Of a DNA stretch of 64,000 nucleotides, positions 45,068 through 53,545 are shown piece after piece. The stretch is taken from contig NZ_CP152407.1 of the NCBI RefSeq assembly GCF_038958875.1, positions 3,045,501 to 3,109,500 on the forward strand, given 5' to 3'. The DNA comes from Acidovorax sp. FHTAMBA. Lineage in GTDB: Bacteria > Pseudomonadota > Gammaproteobacteria > Burkholderiales > Burkholderiaceae_C. Numbering within the stretch: position 1 is the stretch's first letter; each line of letters begins with the position of its first letter. The position numbers and the translations under genes were made by a program. Below the pieces are notes generated by a model, which saw only the letters and a list, made by a program, of their open reading frames with translations, was not told the origin of the DNA and did not search any database.

Positions 45068-45541
45068 ATGAAAACCCTTGCTTTCATCACGCTCAGCGTC
45101 ATCGCCTCCGCCGCAATGGCCACCGGTCCCGTAGCTTCCAGCCCTGACATCACCATTACCGGCAACTCCACGCAGTCGGTTTCCTTGACCTCTGTGTCGG
45201 TCAACAACAACTCGACGGGTTCGAAGAGTGAAGCGTTCCAGAACCTGGGGTCCAACACCGGCAATGTTTCCATCAGCGGCAACTCGACACAGTCGGTGAC
45301 GGGCTCCGGCGGCAACGTGACCAACACCGCCAGCGGCAGCGATGCCTACGCCAGCCAAAACCTGTCGTCCAACGTGGGTGAGGTCACTATCGTCGGCAAC
45401 TCCAGCCAGTACACGGCCATGGTGGGGGCATCGGTCAACAACCTGTCCAGCGGCAGCAACAGCAAGGCTGTGCAGAACATCGCCACCAACAACGCCTGCT
45501 TCACCTGCCAGCCCACCAAGACCGTCGGCTGGCCCTTCTGA
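45068..45541 (+). CDS. Secreted Ser/Asn/Gln-rich repeat protein, candidate amyloid-like fibre subunit
   Basis: 157 residues. The signal peptide is residues 1-18 (MKTLAFITLSVIASAAMA). The mature part is three exact 39-residue repeats (27-65, 66-104, 105-143), each starting xITI/VSI/VTI, then GNSTQ or GNSSQ, then SGS or TGS and QNL or QNI followed by SN or TN. Spaced Asn/Gln/Ser ladders and a lack of charge resemble curli-type subunits, but the CsgA consensus is not matched. The end has a Cys pair (ACFTCQP). AAGGA lies six bases before the start. It is first of four exported-protein genes and is followed by two hairpins. Confidence 0.8.
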   Translation: MKTLAFITLSVIASAAMATGPVASSPDITITGNSTQSVSLTSVSVNNNSTGSKSEAFQNLGSNTGNVSISGNSTQSVTGSGGNVTNTASGSDAYASQNLSSNVGEVTIVGNSSQYTAMVGASVNNLSSGSNSKAVQNIATNNACFTCQPTKTVGWPF

Positions 45542-45553
45542 TGCCACAGTGAA

Positions 45554-45621
45554 CGCTGCCGCCGCGGTGGCAGCGCACAGGCCGGCAACGGCCAGGTTCC
45601 CGGCGTAGGACTACCGCCGGG
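45554..45621 (+). other. Two tandem hairpins after the repeat-protein gene
   Basis: CGCTGCCGC/GTGGCAGCG (45554-45575) and CCCGGCG..TA/TA..CGCCGGG (45599-45621). There is no T-tract. They could stabilise or stop the repeat-protein transcript so that the subunit is made in excess over downstream genes. Confidence 0.45.
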
Positions 45622-45700
45622 ACGTGTTGGCGAAGGGGCACGGGTGTGCGGCTGTCACTGGCAGCCCCATGTGCCCCGCTTTAATTTCAGGAGGTGTTCC

Positions 45701-46135
45701 ATGAACACACAACGCTTTGCACGGTGGGCGCCGGTTCTGGCCACAGGCCTCTCACTGTGGTGGGCCGCTCCCGCATGGTCGCAGGCACCGGGCGAAGACC
45801 CCGTCGTCCTCACCAAGAAACTCTCGGTCCAGATGCTGCCCATGGGTGCTGCAGCGCCGTCCACAGGGCTTGACAACAACAACGCCATGCCGTCCTGGCT
45901 TCGCGCCCGCATTGCGCGGTATGAAGCCAAGGCGTTCTCTGACGACACCAGCGGTGTGCTGACCAACAACGATGTGGTCACCACCGCCACCGCCGAGGGC
46001 ATGCAGAAAACCTGCGTACAGGAAGTTGGCAGCAATACGGTATCGGGCGGCACTGCCGGCACGGGCCGGTATGGCCCGAACCAGGGCCCCCAGGTCGTGG
46101 TCTTGCGCGGTGACCTCGTGAACATCTGCAGGTAA
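45701..46135 (+). CDS. Small secreted two-cysteine protein of the candidate fibre locus
   Basis: 144 residues with a signal peptide (about 1-27, ending APAWS). The mature part has a disordered Ala/Pro/Asn section, an Asn/Thr/Val stretch (SGVLTNNDVVTTAT) and a C-terminal part with Cys105 and Cys143 (KTCVQEVGSNTV ... QVVVLRGDLVNICR), likely forming a disulphide. The start at 45701 is set by AGGAGGT at 45689-45695; an upstream in-frame ATG has no ribosome site. I do not recognise the family. By position it could be a fibre minor subunit or an accessory or chaperone to the CsgG-like protein. Confidence 0.75.
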   Translation: MNTQRFARWAPVLATGLSLWWAAPAWSQAPGEDPVVLTKKLSVQMLPMGAAAPSTGLDNNNAMPSWLRARIARYEAKAFSDDTSGVLTNNDVVTTATAEGMQKTCVQEVGSNTVSGGTAGTGRYGPNQGPQVVVLRGDLVNICR

Positions 46136-46175
46136 CCACATTGCCAGCGCCACCCTCGCCGCACGGAGACACAAC

Positions 46176-47948
46176 ATGGCCCCCACAACCCTGAGCCCGC
46201 CCAGCCCTTGCGGCCACCACATGGCAGCCGGCCCGCTGAAGCGGCCTGCACTGTGGGTGCTGCTGCTGATGGTGGCGGCTTTGCTGATGGCCGGTTGCGC
46301 CACCCCGCGCGACCCGCGCAAGGACCAGGAGTTTCAAAGCCTCGCGTCCATCACCGACCGGCCTGTGGTGCGCCCTACCCGGTCGATTTCGAGCTTCTCC
46401 GATTCGCTGATGTGCATGGACCACATGCTGCGTGAGGCCCAGTTGCCCACCACCCTGATCACCAGCAAGCAGATTCCCGACTACTCGACCCGCGTGACTG
46501 TGGCCACCAAGGACATGATCATCACGGCGCTGTCGCAGATGTCGCGCCTGAGCAATGCCTTCCGCTTTGTGGACTATGAGGTCGATATCGCACGCCAGGA
46601 CACGGTGCAGAACCTCACCACCATCCTGCTCAACAACAACCAGATGCAGCTGCAGCGCCCGGCGCTGTACCTGTCGGGCGCGATCTCGTTCGTTGACCAG
46701 AACGTGATCAACAACCGGTTTGATACGGGGCTCTCGGGCCCCCGCATCGACATGGGCTACAGCCAGAGCCGCAACGCCACCATCATCGGGCTGGAGATGC
46801 ACCTGGGCGACTTTCGCACCCGCACGCTGATCCCCGGCCTGGATTCGGCCAACGAAGTCATCATCGGCAACGGCGGCCAGGGCATCGACCTGGCAGGGCG
46901 CATTGGCACCTACGGCGTGCAGTTCAATGTAGGGCGCGACTACACGCAGGGCTCGGGCGGTGCGGTGCGTACCCTGGTGGACCTGGCCACCATCGAGCTC
47001 ATTGGCAAGTGGGCCCGTGTGCCCTACTGGCAGTGCCTGACGCTGGAGCAGAACCATCCCGACTTTCAGCGCCAGCTGCGCGACTGGTTCGACGAAGGCA
47101 CCCCTGCCGTACGCACCCAGCTCATCACGCGCTCCCTGGTGAGCCGGGGCTATCTGGCACCGTTCACATCCCCCCTGCCAGACAACGACCCGGCGCTGCG
47201 CAAGGCACTTGCACGCTTCCAGGCCGACAACGGCATGGTGGTCACCGGCGTGGTGGACTTTCCCACCTACGAACGCGCCCTGCGCCATTTTGTCGGGCTT
47301 TCTGCAGAAGGCACCTTGACCCGCATCGGCTGGGCCGCCACGCATGCGCAGCCCGTGCAGTCCGCTGCCGCCAGCCCGGCAACGCCAGGGACGACGGGGG
47401 TGGATGGGGTCAGCAACGATCCTGATGCGCCCCGGTACGGTGCTGCGGCGCCTGCGCGCACGATCAACCTGCAGATCGAGAACGTTTTGCTGGAGCGCAC
47501 CGCCTTTGAGGTGGGTGAGCAGGTCTTCCTGTCGGCCACGGTGTCGCGGACTTCCTACCTGCAGTGCTACCTGGCCGACGCCACCGGAACCATCATCCGT
47601 CTGCTGCCCAACCAGGCCAACAGCACAGGCTGGGTGTCTGCCAATCAGGCCATACGCATTCCCGACTGGATGAGCCCGAATCCCGGTTTCATCATGGATG
47701 CGGCCAGCCCTGGCACCGAAGGCGTGGCCTGCTTTGCCACCGACGAGGACAGCATGGCCCGCCTGCCCGAAGACCTGCGCGGCCCGCCACTCAAACCGCT
47801 CAAAAACTACCGCACGCTCGAAGGCTTGAACCTGGCCTTTGCAGCGGCCTGGGGCAGCGAGGGGTACACCGGCAACGCGGTGTACTGGCAGGTCGTCCCG
47901 CGCCGGGTGATGCCGGTTGCACCGGCCCAGCCCGCTCCACGCAAGTGA
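46176..47948 (+). CDS. CsgG/HfaB-like lipoprotein with peptidoglycan-binding and DUF4384-like parts
   Basis: 590 residues. The lipobox LLMAGC puts the lipid on Cys41, predicting an outer-membrane lipoprotein. Residues about 60-285 resemble the CsgG/HfaB channel family: MIITALSQMSRLSNAFRFVD, LYLSGAISFVDQNV, IGLEMHLGDFRTRTLIPG and VRTLVDLATIELIGKWARVP. About 330-375 looks like a peptidoglycan-binding helix bundle (ALARFQADNGMVVTGVVDFP). The C-terminal 150 residues resemble DUF4384 (FEVGEQVFLSATVSRTSYLQ; IRLLPN). GGAG lies seven bases before the start. All assignments are by eye. The natural role is to export the preceding repeat protein. Confidence 0.7.
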   Translation: MAPTTLSPPSPCGHHMAAGPLKRPALWVLLLMVAALLMAGCATPRDPRKDQEFQSLASITDRPVVRPTRSISSFSDSLMCMDHMLREAQLPTTLITSKQIPDYSTRVTVATKDMIITALSQMSRLSNAFRFVDYEVDIARQDTVQNLTTILLNNNQMQLQRPALYLSGAISFVDQNVINNRFDTGLSGPRIDMGYSQSRNATIIGLEMHLGDFRTRTLIPGLDSANEVIIGNGGQGIDLAGRIGTYGVQFNVGRDYTQGSGGAVRTLVDLATIELIGKWARVPYWQCLTLEQNHPDFQRQLRDWFDEGTPAVRTQLITRSLVSRGYLAPFTSPLPDNDPALRKALARFQADNGMVVTGVVDFPTYERALRHFVGLSAEGTLTRIGWAATHAQPVQSAAASPATPGTTGVDGVSNDPDAPRYGAAAPARTINLQIENVLLERTAFEVGEQVFLSATVSRTSYLQCYLADATGTIIRLLPNQANSTGWVSANQAIRIPDWMSPNPGFIMDAASPGTEGVACFATDEDSMARLPEDLRGPPLKPLKNYRTLEGLNLAFAAAWGSEGYTGNAVYWQVVPRRVMPVAPAQPAPRK

Positions 47949-47951
47949 TGC

Positions 47952-49175
47952 ATGGCGGTTCAACCGGCACCCACCATGTCGCCAGTCAATTACCGGACAG
48001 CCCTTGTACTCACCGCCCTGGCACAGGCCTGGGGCGCTGCGTGGCTGCTGCTCGCGGCCGCTGCCACGCCGGCGCAGGCATCGGTGCGCGCGCTCCCAAC
48101 GCCCGGAGATTCGGACATCGAGCGCTCCACGGTGAACGCGGCTTCCCCCCGGGCCCAGGGGCCCGACAACCCGCTCCAGGAGCAGATGTTGCAGAAATTA
48201 CGCAGCGCCGCACAGCGCGAGGCCGCCCCTTCGCGCAAACCGCGCACCGGGCCAGGTGCCGCACCGCGAACGTCGGCCGACCTGGCGCCCGCCGACGCAG
48301 CATGGTTGCTGGGCCTGCTGTCGCTGCATGGGCTGGCCATGCCCGCAGACCCGCCACAAGCCCAGCACTGGTTTGAGCGCGCACAGATGCTGGGCCACCC
48401 GCTGGCCCCGGCGGGCCTTGCCTGGTGCCAGATCAGCGGCTGCGTGTCCGCACCCAACCCTTCCACGGCCATGCACTGGATTGCGTTGGTCAGTCGCACC
48501 GACCCGGGTCTCGCCAAGTACCTCGAATGGCATGCCGCCAAGGCACTGGCCCCGCTGGCAGACCCCACAGCAGCATCTGCGCGGCCAGACGCCGCGCCCA
48601 GCCAGGGTGTTGCCGCTGGCCAGCATCTGCAAAAGCTGCTGGCAGACGCCGCGCGCGCAGGCAATGCCCAGGCGGGCAACGAGCTCGGGCTGGAGTGGCT
48701 GGCCAAAGGCGAGCTGGACAAAGCACTTGGGCAATTCCAGTCGGTGGCAGAGAGGTCCGAAGCCGCGGCCGCCAATGCGGGGCTGCTGGCCAGCCGCATT
48801 CGCAGTGGCCCGGCAGGCCGGACCCGGCCTGCCCGCTACAGCCCGGCCGACTGGTTTGCCCAGGCGCAGCGCTACCACCAGGGCGATGGCGTGCCCGCCA
48901 ACTACACCGAAGCCGTGCGCCTGTACCAGATCGCCGCCAGCGGCGGCGACCCCCAGGCGCGCAAGATGCTGGAGCTGATTTTTTCGAGACCGCTGCAAGG
49001 GGGCGCCATCGATATCGCGTGGATGCAGCAACTGGCCAACATCCCGATGGGCAGCAGCATCACGCCCGGCGCAGCCAAATCCTTTGCGCCCCACGGCTGG
49101 CAGCGCGACCCCAGCCCCCTGTACGCGCTGGTGCCATTGCAGTGGCGCACACCCGAAGCGCTACCGCGGCGTTAA
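47952..49175 (+). CDS. Exported Sel1-like repeat protein
   Basis: 407 residues. A signal peptide (to about LLAAAATPAQA) is followed by a low-complexity Pro/Ala/Arg segment and Sel1/TPR-like repeats: LSLHGLAMPADPPQAQHWFE, ANELGLEWLAKGELDKALGQ-like and AQRYHQGDGVPANYTEAVRL. Such repeats mediate protein contacts in the periplasm. The start lies three bases after the CsgG-like stop; an ATG at 47976 is an alternative. As last gene of the locus it may act as a scaffold or assembly factor; no direct function is known. Confidence 0.75.
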   Translation: MAVQPAPTMSPVNYRTALVLTALAQAWGAAWLLLAAAATPAQASVRALPTPGDSDIERSTVNAASPRAQGPDNPLQEQMLQKLRSAAQREAAPSRKPRTGPGAAPRTSADLAPADAAWLLGLLSLHGLAMPADPPQAQHWFERAQMLGHPLAPAGLAWCQISGCVSAPNPSTAMHWIALVSRTDPGLAKYLEWHAAKALAPLADPTAASARPDAAPSQGVAAGQHLQKLLADAARAGNAQAGNELGLEWLAKGELDKALGQFQSVAERSEAAAANAGLLASRIRSGPAGRTRPARYSPADWFAQAQRYHQGDGVPANYTEAVRLYQIAASGGDPQARKMLELIFSRPLQGGAIDIAWMQQLANIPMGSSITPGAAKSFAPHGWQRDPSPLYALVPLQWRTPEALPRR

Positions 49176-49182
49176 AAAATCA

Positions 49183-49242
49183 AGCAAAAAATGACTCCAG
49201 CGCTTACCCATAAAGCGCGAGCAGCTATTATTTAAATAGCAC
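49183..49242 (+). repeat. Family A repeat, near-consensus, overlapping LysR 3' end
   Basis: AAAATGACTCCAGCGCTTAC, CCATAAAGCGCGAGCAGCTATT, ATTTAAATAGCACC. The second hairpin GCTATTatttAAATAGC is intact. The last codons and stop of the LysR gene on the minus strand (GCT ATT TAA) lie inside it. Confidence 0.88.
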
Positions 49243-50134
49243 CCGGTGCTGGAAGCAACAGCCCCTGCTGCGCCGCGACTGCCTCGCGCAAAAACGCCCA
49301 GGTGGCCTGCATGCGTGCCACGTGCTTGTTGTCCCCGGGCATGGACATCCAGAACGTCCGTTGAAACCGCGCCACGCCCGGCAGCACGGGCACCAGGGAC
49401 GTGTCCTGCGCCGCCACAAACGCCGGCAGCACCGCCAGGCCCGCGCCCACCCGCGCGGCTTCGTACTGGGCCAGGATGCTGGTGCTGCGCAGGGCGAAAT
49501 GTTCCGGGCGGTGCAGTTCGTCCAGTATCTGCAGCTCTTTGCTGAACAGCAGGTCGTCCACATAGCTGATGAAGGTGTGGCCGCGCAGATCGTCCGGGGC
49601 ATGGATGGGCGGGTGGCGCTGCAGGTAGCTGCGCGCACCGTACAGCTGCAGCACATAGTCGGTGAGCTTGACCACCACCACGGCGCCCCGCGCAGGACGC
49701 TCCAGCGAAATCACGATGTCGGCCTCGCGCCGCGACAGGTGCACCAGGCGAGGCAAGGCCAGCAGGTCCACCACCAGCCCGGGGTGGTCCAGTGCGAAAC
49801 GCGCCAGCTGCGGCGCCAGGATGAGATTGCCAAACCCCTCGGTGGTGCCAATGCGCACGAGACCGTGCAGCCCTTGACGCACGCCCGGAGCGGCGCTTTC
49901 CACCGCCAGAAAGGCCGTCTCCATGGCCTCGACCTGGGGCAGCAACGCCCTGCCCGCTTCGGTCAACCGGTGGCCGCCCGCCTCGCGGGCAAACAGGGCG
50001 GAGCCCACCTGTTTTTCAAGCGCCTGAAGGCGGCGCGCCACGGTGGTGTGGTCTACAGCAAGCCGCCGCGCAGCACCCACCAGGGTGCCAGCGCGGGCCA
50101 ACTCCAGAAAGTAGCGCAGGTTGTCCCAGTCCAT
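49232..50134 (-). CDS. LysR-family transcriptional regulator
   Basis: 300 residues. The N-terminal winged helix-turn-helix is MDWDNLRYFLELARAGTLVG, AARRLAVDHTTVARRLQALE, followed by the effector domain (VRIGTTEGFGNLILAPQLA). The VDHTTVARR variant is typical of a Burkholderiales LysR subgroup. It is 78 bases downstream of the thiolase gene on the same strand and could be co-transcribed or act elsewhere. The final residues and stop codon are supplied by a family A repeat. Confidence 0.9.
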   Translation of the reverse strand: MDWDNLRYFLELARAGTLVGAARRLAVDHTTVARRLQALEKQVGSALFAREAGGHRLTEAGRALLPQVEAMETAFLAVESAAPGVRQGLHGLVRIGTTEGFGNLILAPQLARFALDHPGLVVDLLALPRLVHLSRREADIVISLERPARGAVVVVKLTDYVLQLYGARSYLQRHPPIHAPDDLRGHTFISYVDDLLFSKELQILDELHRPEHFALRSTSILAQYEAARVGAGLAVLPAFVAAQDTSLVPVLPGVARFQRTFWMSMPGDNKHVARMQATWAFLREAVAAQQGLLLPAPGAI

Positions 50135-50212
50135 GGTTGCTTCCGGTTGATGTCATCAGGTCATGGGTATACCTGAATCCCAACCCCCACCGGGCTCCAG
50201 CCTGCTGGCAGA

Positions 50213-51388
50213 TCAAAACACCTCGAAAATACCCGCTGCGCCCATGCCACCGCCGATGCACATCGTCACGCACACCTTCTTGGCGCCACGGCGCTTGCCT
50301 TCAATGAGTGCGTGGCCCGTGAGGCGCTGGCCCGAGACCCCGTAGGGGTGGCCCAGGGCAATGGCGCCGCCGTTCACGTTCAGGCGGTCGGCCGGAATGC
50401 CCAGCTTGTCGCGGCAGTACAGCACCTGCACCGCAAAAGCTTCGTTCAGCTCCCACAGGTCGATGTCCTGCACCGTGAGGCCCAGCTTCTTGAGCACCTT
50501 GGGCACGGCAAACACGGGGCCGATGCCCATTTCGTCGGGCTCGCAACCGGCCACCGCAAAGCCGAGGAAACGGCCCAGGGGCTTGAGGCCCTTCTTGCTG
50601 GCGTACTCTTCGCTGGTCACCACGCAGGCACCCGCGCCGTCAGAGAACTGGCTGGCATTGCCGGCCGAGATCAGGCCACCAGGCAGCGCCGAGCGCAGGC
50701 CGCTGATGGCTTCTACCGTCGTTCCTTCACGCGTGCCTTCATCCTTGCTCACGGTGACCTGCTTCGTGATCAGGCCCAGCGTTTTGTCGGCCACACCGGC
50801 CGTCACCGTAATGGGCGCGATTTCGGCATCGAACAGGCCTGCCGCCTGCGCCGCACAAGCCTTTTGCTGGCTGGCTGCGCCGTACTCGTCCATGACATCG
50901 CGGCCGATGTTGTAGCGCTTGGCCACCTGCTCGGCAGTCTGCAGCATGCTCCAGTAGATCTCGGGCTTTTGCTTGGCCAAGGCCAGGTCCTGGATCATGT
51001 GCAGGTTCATCTCCTGCTGCACGCAGGAGATGCTTTCAACGCCACCAGCCACGAATACATCGGCTTCGCCAGCGATCACCCGCTGTGCTGCCAGGGCAAT
51101 GGTCTGCAGGCCCGAGGAGCAAAAGCGGTTCACCGTCATGCCCGAGGCGGTGATGGGCAGGCCGGCCTTCAGCGCAATCTGGCGGGCGATATTCATGCCC
51201 GTGGCGCCCTCGGGGTTGGCACAACCCATGATGACGTCGTCCACGTCGGCGGCATCAATACCCGCGCGCTGCACGGCGTGCTGTACGGCATGGCCGCCCA
51301 GGGTGGCGCCATGCGTCATGTTGAACGAACCCTTCCAGCTCTTGGCGAGCGGTGTGCGGGCGGTGGAAACAATCACTGCGGAGGTCAT
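50213..51388 (-). CDS. Acetyl-CoA C-acyltransferase (degradative thiolase)
   Basis: 391 residues. Nucleophile Cys is in VNRFCSSGLQTI (near 90), His in GGAIALGHPYGVSG and Cys in CIGGGMG. NRFCSSGL is the degradative thiolase form, distinct from NAVCGSG in PhaA. It cleaves 3-oxoacyl-CoA in beta-oxidation. The gene lies 33 bases after the multifunctional dehydrogenase/hydratase gene, a fadB-fadA-type operon. Confidence 0.92.
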   Translation of the reverse strand: MTSAVIVSTARTPLAKSWKGSFNMTHGATLGGHAVQHAVQRAGIDAADVDDVIMGCANPEGATGMNIARQIALKAGLPITASGMTVNRFCSSGLQTIALAAQRVIAGEADVFVAGGVESISCVQQEMNLHMIQDLALAKQKPEIYWSMLQTAEQVAKRYNIGRDVMDEYGAASQQKACAAQAAGLFDAEIAPITVTAGVADKTLGLITKQVTVSKDEGTREGTTVEAISGLRSALPGGLISAGNASQFSDGAGACVVTSEEYASKKGLKPLGRFLGFAVAGCEPDEMGIGPVFAVPKVLKKLGLTVQDIDLWELNEAFAVQVLYCRDKLGIPADRLNVNGGAIALGHPYGVSGQRLTGHALIEGKRRGAKKVCVTMCIGGGMGAAGIFEVF

Positions 51389-51421
51389 GTGAAATCCTTT
51401 GTTCGGTAAGAAGGTGCGCGC

Positions 51422-53521
51422 TTACTGGAAGGCCTTGCCTTCGGCGGCCAGCTTGGCCAGCAGCGGAGCGGGCTTCCAGAACGCTGCGTCATCCAGCGGG
51501 TTCTTGGCAAAGCGGTCCATGGCCTGCACCACGTTGAACAGACCCACCTCGCTCGCGTAGTGCATGGGGCCGCCACGGTGGATGGGGAAGCCGTAGCCGG
51601 TCAGGTACACCATGTCGATGTCGCCGGACTTGCTGGCAATGCCGTCTTCCAGGATGTGCGCGCCTTCATTGACCAGGGCGTACACCAGGCGCTGCACGAT
51701 TTCTTCGTCCGAAATCTTGCGCGGCGTGATGCCCAGCTCCTTGCGGTGGTCTTCAATCATCTTGTTGACCAGCTCGCTCGGGATCGCGTCACGCTTGCCG
51801 GCCTGGTAGTCGTACCAGCCTGCGCCGGTCTTCTGGCCGAAGCGGCCCAGTTCGCACAGCTTGTCGGCCGTGCGGCTGTACTTCATGTCAGCGCGCTCTA
51901 CGGCGCGGCGCTTGCGGATGGCCCAGCCAATGTCGTTGCCCGCCAGGTCGCCCATGCGGAACGGGCCCATGGCAAAGCCGAACTTCTCGATGGCCTTGTC
52001 CACCTGCTGGGGCGTGCAGCCTTCGTCCAGCAGGAAACCCGCCTGGCGGCTGTACTGCTCGATCATGCGGTTGCCGATGAAGCCATCGCACACGCCCGAG
52101 ACCACCGAGGTCTTCTTGATTTTCTTGCCAATGGCCATCACGGTGGCCAGCACGTCCTTGGCGGTCTCCTTGCCACGCACCACTTCCAGCAGCTTCATCA
52201 CGTTGGCAGGGCTGAAGAAGTGCATGCCCACCACGTCCTGCGGACGCTTGGTAAACGCCGCGATCTTGTCCACGTCGAGCGTGGAAGTGTTGGAGGCCAG
52301 GATGGCGCCAGGCTTGGCCACAGCATCCAGCTGCTTGAACACGGCTTCCTTGACGCCCATCTCTTCGAACACGGCTTCGATGATGAGGTCGCAGTCCTTG
52401 AGATCGTCGTAGCTCAGCGTGGTGCTCAGCAGGGCCATGCGCTGGTCGTACTTATCTTGCTTGAGCTTGCCCTTCTTGACCTGGGCTTCGTAGTTCTTCT
52501 TGATCGTGGCCACGCCACGGTCCAGGGCTTCCTGCTTCATTTCCAGGATCTTGACGGGGATGCCGGCGTTCAGGAAGTTCATGGAAATGCCGCCACCCAT
52601 GGTGCCCGCGCCAATCACGCCCACCAGCTTGATGTCGCGCTTGGGGGTGTCGGAGGCCACATCAGGGATCTTGCTCGCCGCACGCTCGGCCATGAACAGG
52701 TGGCGCAATGCGCGCGACTCGGGAGTCCACATCAGGTTGATGAAAACTTCACGCTCGACCAGCATGCCTTCGGCAAACTTCTTCTTCGTGGCGGCTTCGA
52801 CCGCGTCCACGCACTTGGCGGGCGCTGGGAAGTTCTTGGCCATGCCCTTGACCATATTGCGCGCGAACTGGAAGTACGCATCGCCTTCGGGGTGCTTGCA
52901 GGGGAAGTTGCGCACCAGGGGCAGCGGGCGGGCATCGGCCACGCTCTGCGCGAATGCCAGGGCTTCAGCGGCCAGCGATTCGGCCGACGCAGCCATCTTG
53001 TCGAACAGCTTCTGGCCGGGCACGGCGCCGATCATTTCGCTCTTGACGGGCTCGCCGCTCACGATGAGGTTGAGCGCGGCTTCGACACCAATCACGCGGG
53101 GCAGGCGCTGCGTGCCGCCCGCGCCGGGGATCAGGCCCAGCTTGACTTCAGGCAGTGCAATCGAGCAGCCAGGCGCCGCAATGCGGTAGTGGCAACCCAG
53201 GGCCAGCTCCAGCCCGCCGCCCATGGCGACGCTGTGCATGGCGGCCACAACGGGCTTGGCCGAATTTTCGATGGCGGCAATCACCGACAGCAGGTTGGGC
53301 TCCTGCAGCGACTTGTCGGTGCCGAACTCCTTGATGTCGGCGCCGCCAGAGAACGCACCACCGGCACCGGTGATCACGATGGACGTGACCGCCGCATCGG
53401 CATTGGCACGGCCAAGGCCTTCGACGATGCCCTGGCGGGTCGACAACCCAAGTCCGTTGACGGGAGGGTTGGCCAGGGTGATCACGGCAACGGAGCCGTG
53501 GACTTTGTATTCAGCGGTCAT
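51422..53521 (-). CDS. Enoyl-CoA hydratase/3-hydroxyacyl-CoA dehydrogenase (FadB/FadJ-like)
   Basis: 699 residues. The N-terminal crotonase domain has GGAFSGGADIKEF (oxyanion hole), MGGGLELALGCHYR and PEVKLGLIPGAGGTQRLPR with catalytic Glu positions; the C-terminal dehydrogenase has GVIGAGTMGGGISMNFLNAG and AHRXF-type residues (GMHFFSPANVMKLLEVV). It carries out the hydration and oxidation steps of beta-oxidation. The single-subunit FadB/FadJ arrangement is clear; which of the two is not. Candidate operators lie just upstream at 53546-53621. Confidence 0.93.
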   Translation of the reverse strand: MTAEYKVHGSVAVITLANPPVNGLGLSTRQGIVEGLGRANADAAVTSIVITGAGGAFSGGADIKEFGTDKSLQEPNLLSVIAAIENSAKPVVAAMHSVAMGGGLELALGCHYRIAAPGCSIALPEVKLGLIPGAGGTQRLPRVIGVEAALNLIVSGEPVKSEMIGAVPGQKLFDKMAASAESLAAEALAFAQSVADARPLPLVRNFPCKHPEGDAYFQFARNMVKGMAKNFPAPAKCVDAVEAATKKKFAEGMLVEREVFINLMWTPESRALRHLFMAERAASKIPDVASDTPKRDIKLVGVIGAGTMGGGISMNFLNAGIPVKILEMKQEALDRGVATIKKNYEAQVKKGKLKQDKYDQRMALLSTTLSYDDLKDCDLIIEAVFEEMGVKEAVFKQLDAVAKPGAILASNTSTLDVDKIAAFTKRPQDVVGMHFFSPANVMKLLEVVRGKETAKDVLATVMAIGKKIKKTSVVSGVCDGFIGNRMIEQYSRQAGFLLDEGCTPQQVDKAIEKFGFAMGPFRMGDLAGNDIGWAIRKRRAVERADMKYSRTADKLCELGRFGQKTGAGWYDYQAGKRDAIPSELVNKMIEDHRKELGITPRKISDEEIVQRLVYALVNEGAHILEDGIASKSGDIDMVYLTGYGFPIHRGGPMHYASEVGLFNVVQAMDRFAKNPLDDAAFWKPAPLLAKLAAEGKAFQ

Positions 53522-53545
53522 GGTGCTGTTGTTCCTTGGTAAGTG

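Noticed and set aside
44749..45327. Minus-strand frame over the fibre-gene promoter and start
   Set aside because: Overlaps the signal peptide region of the repeat protein; no ribosome site or similarity.
45978..47963. Minus-strand frame of about 660 codons opposite the CsgG-like gene
   Set aside because: Shadow frame without ribosome site, motifs or signal peptide; the plus-strand gene has lipobox and domains.
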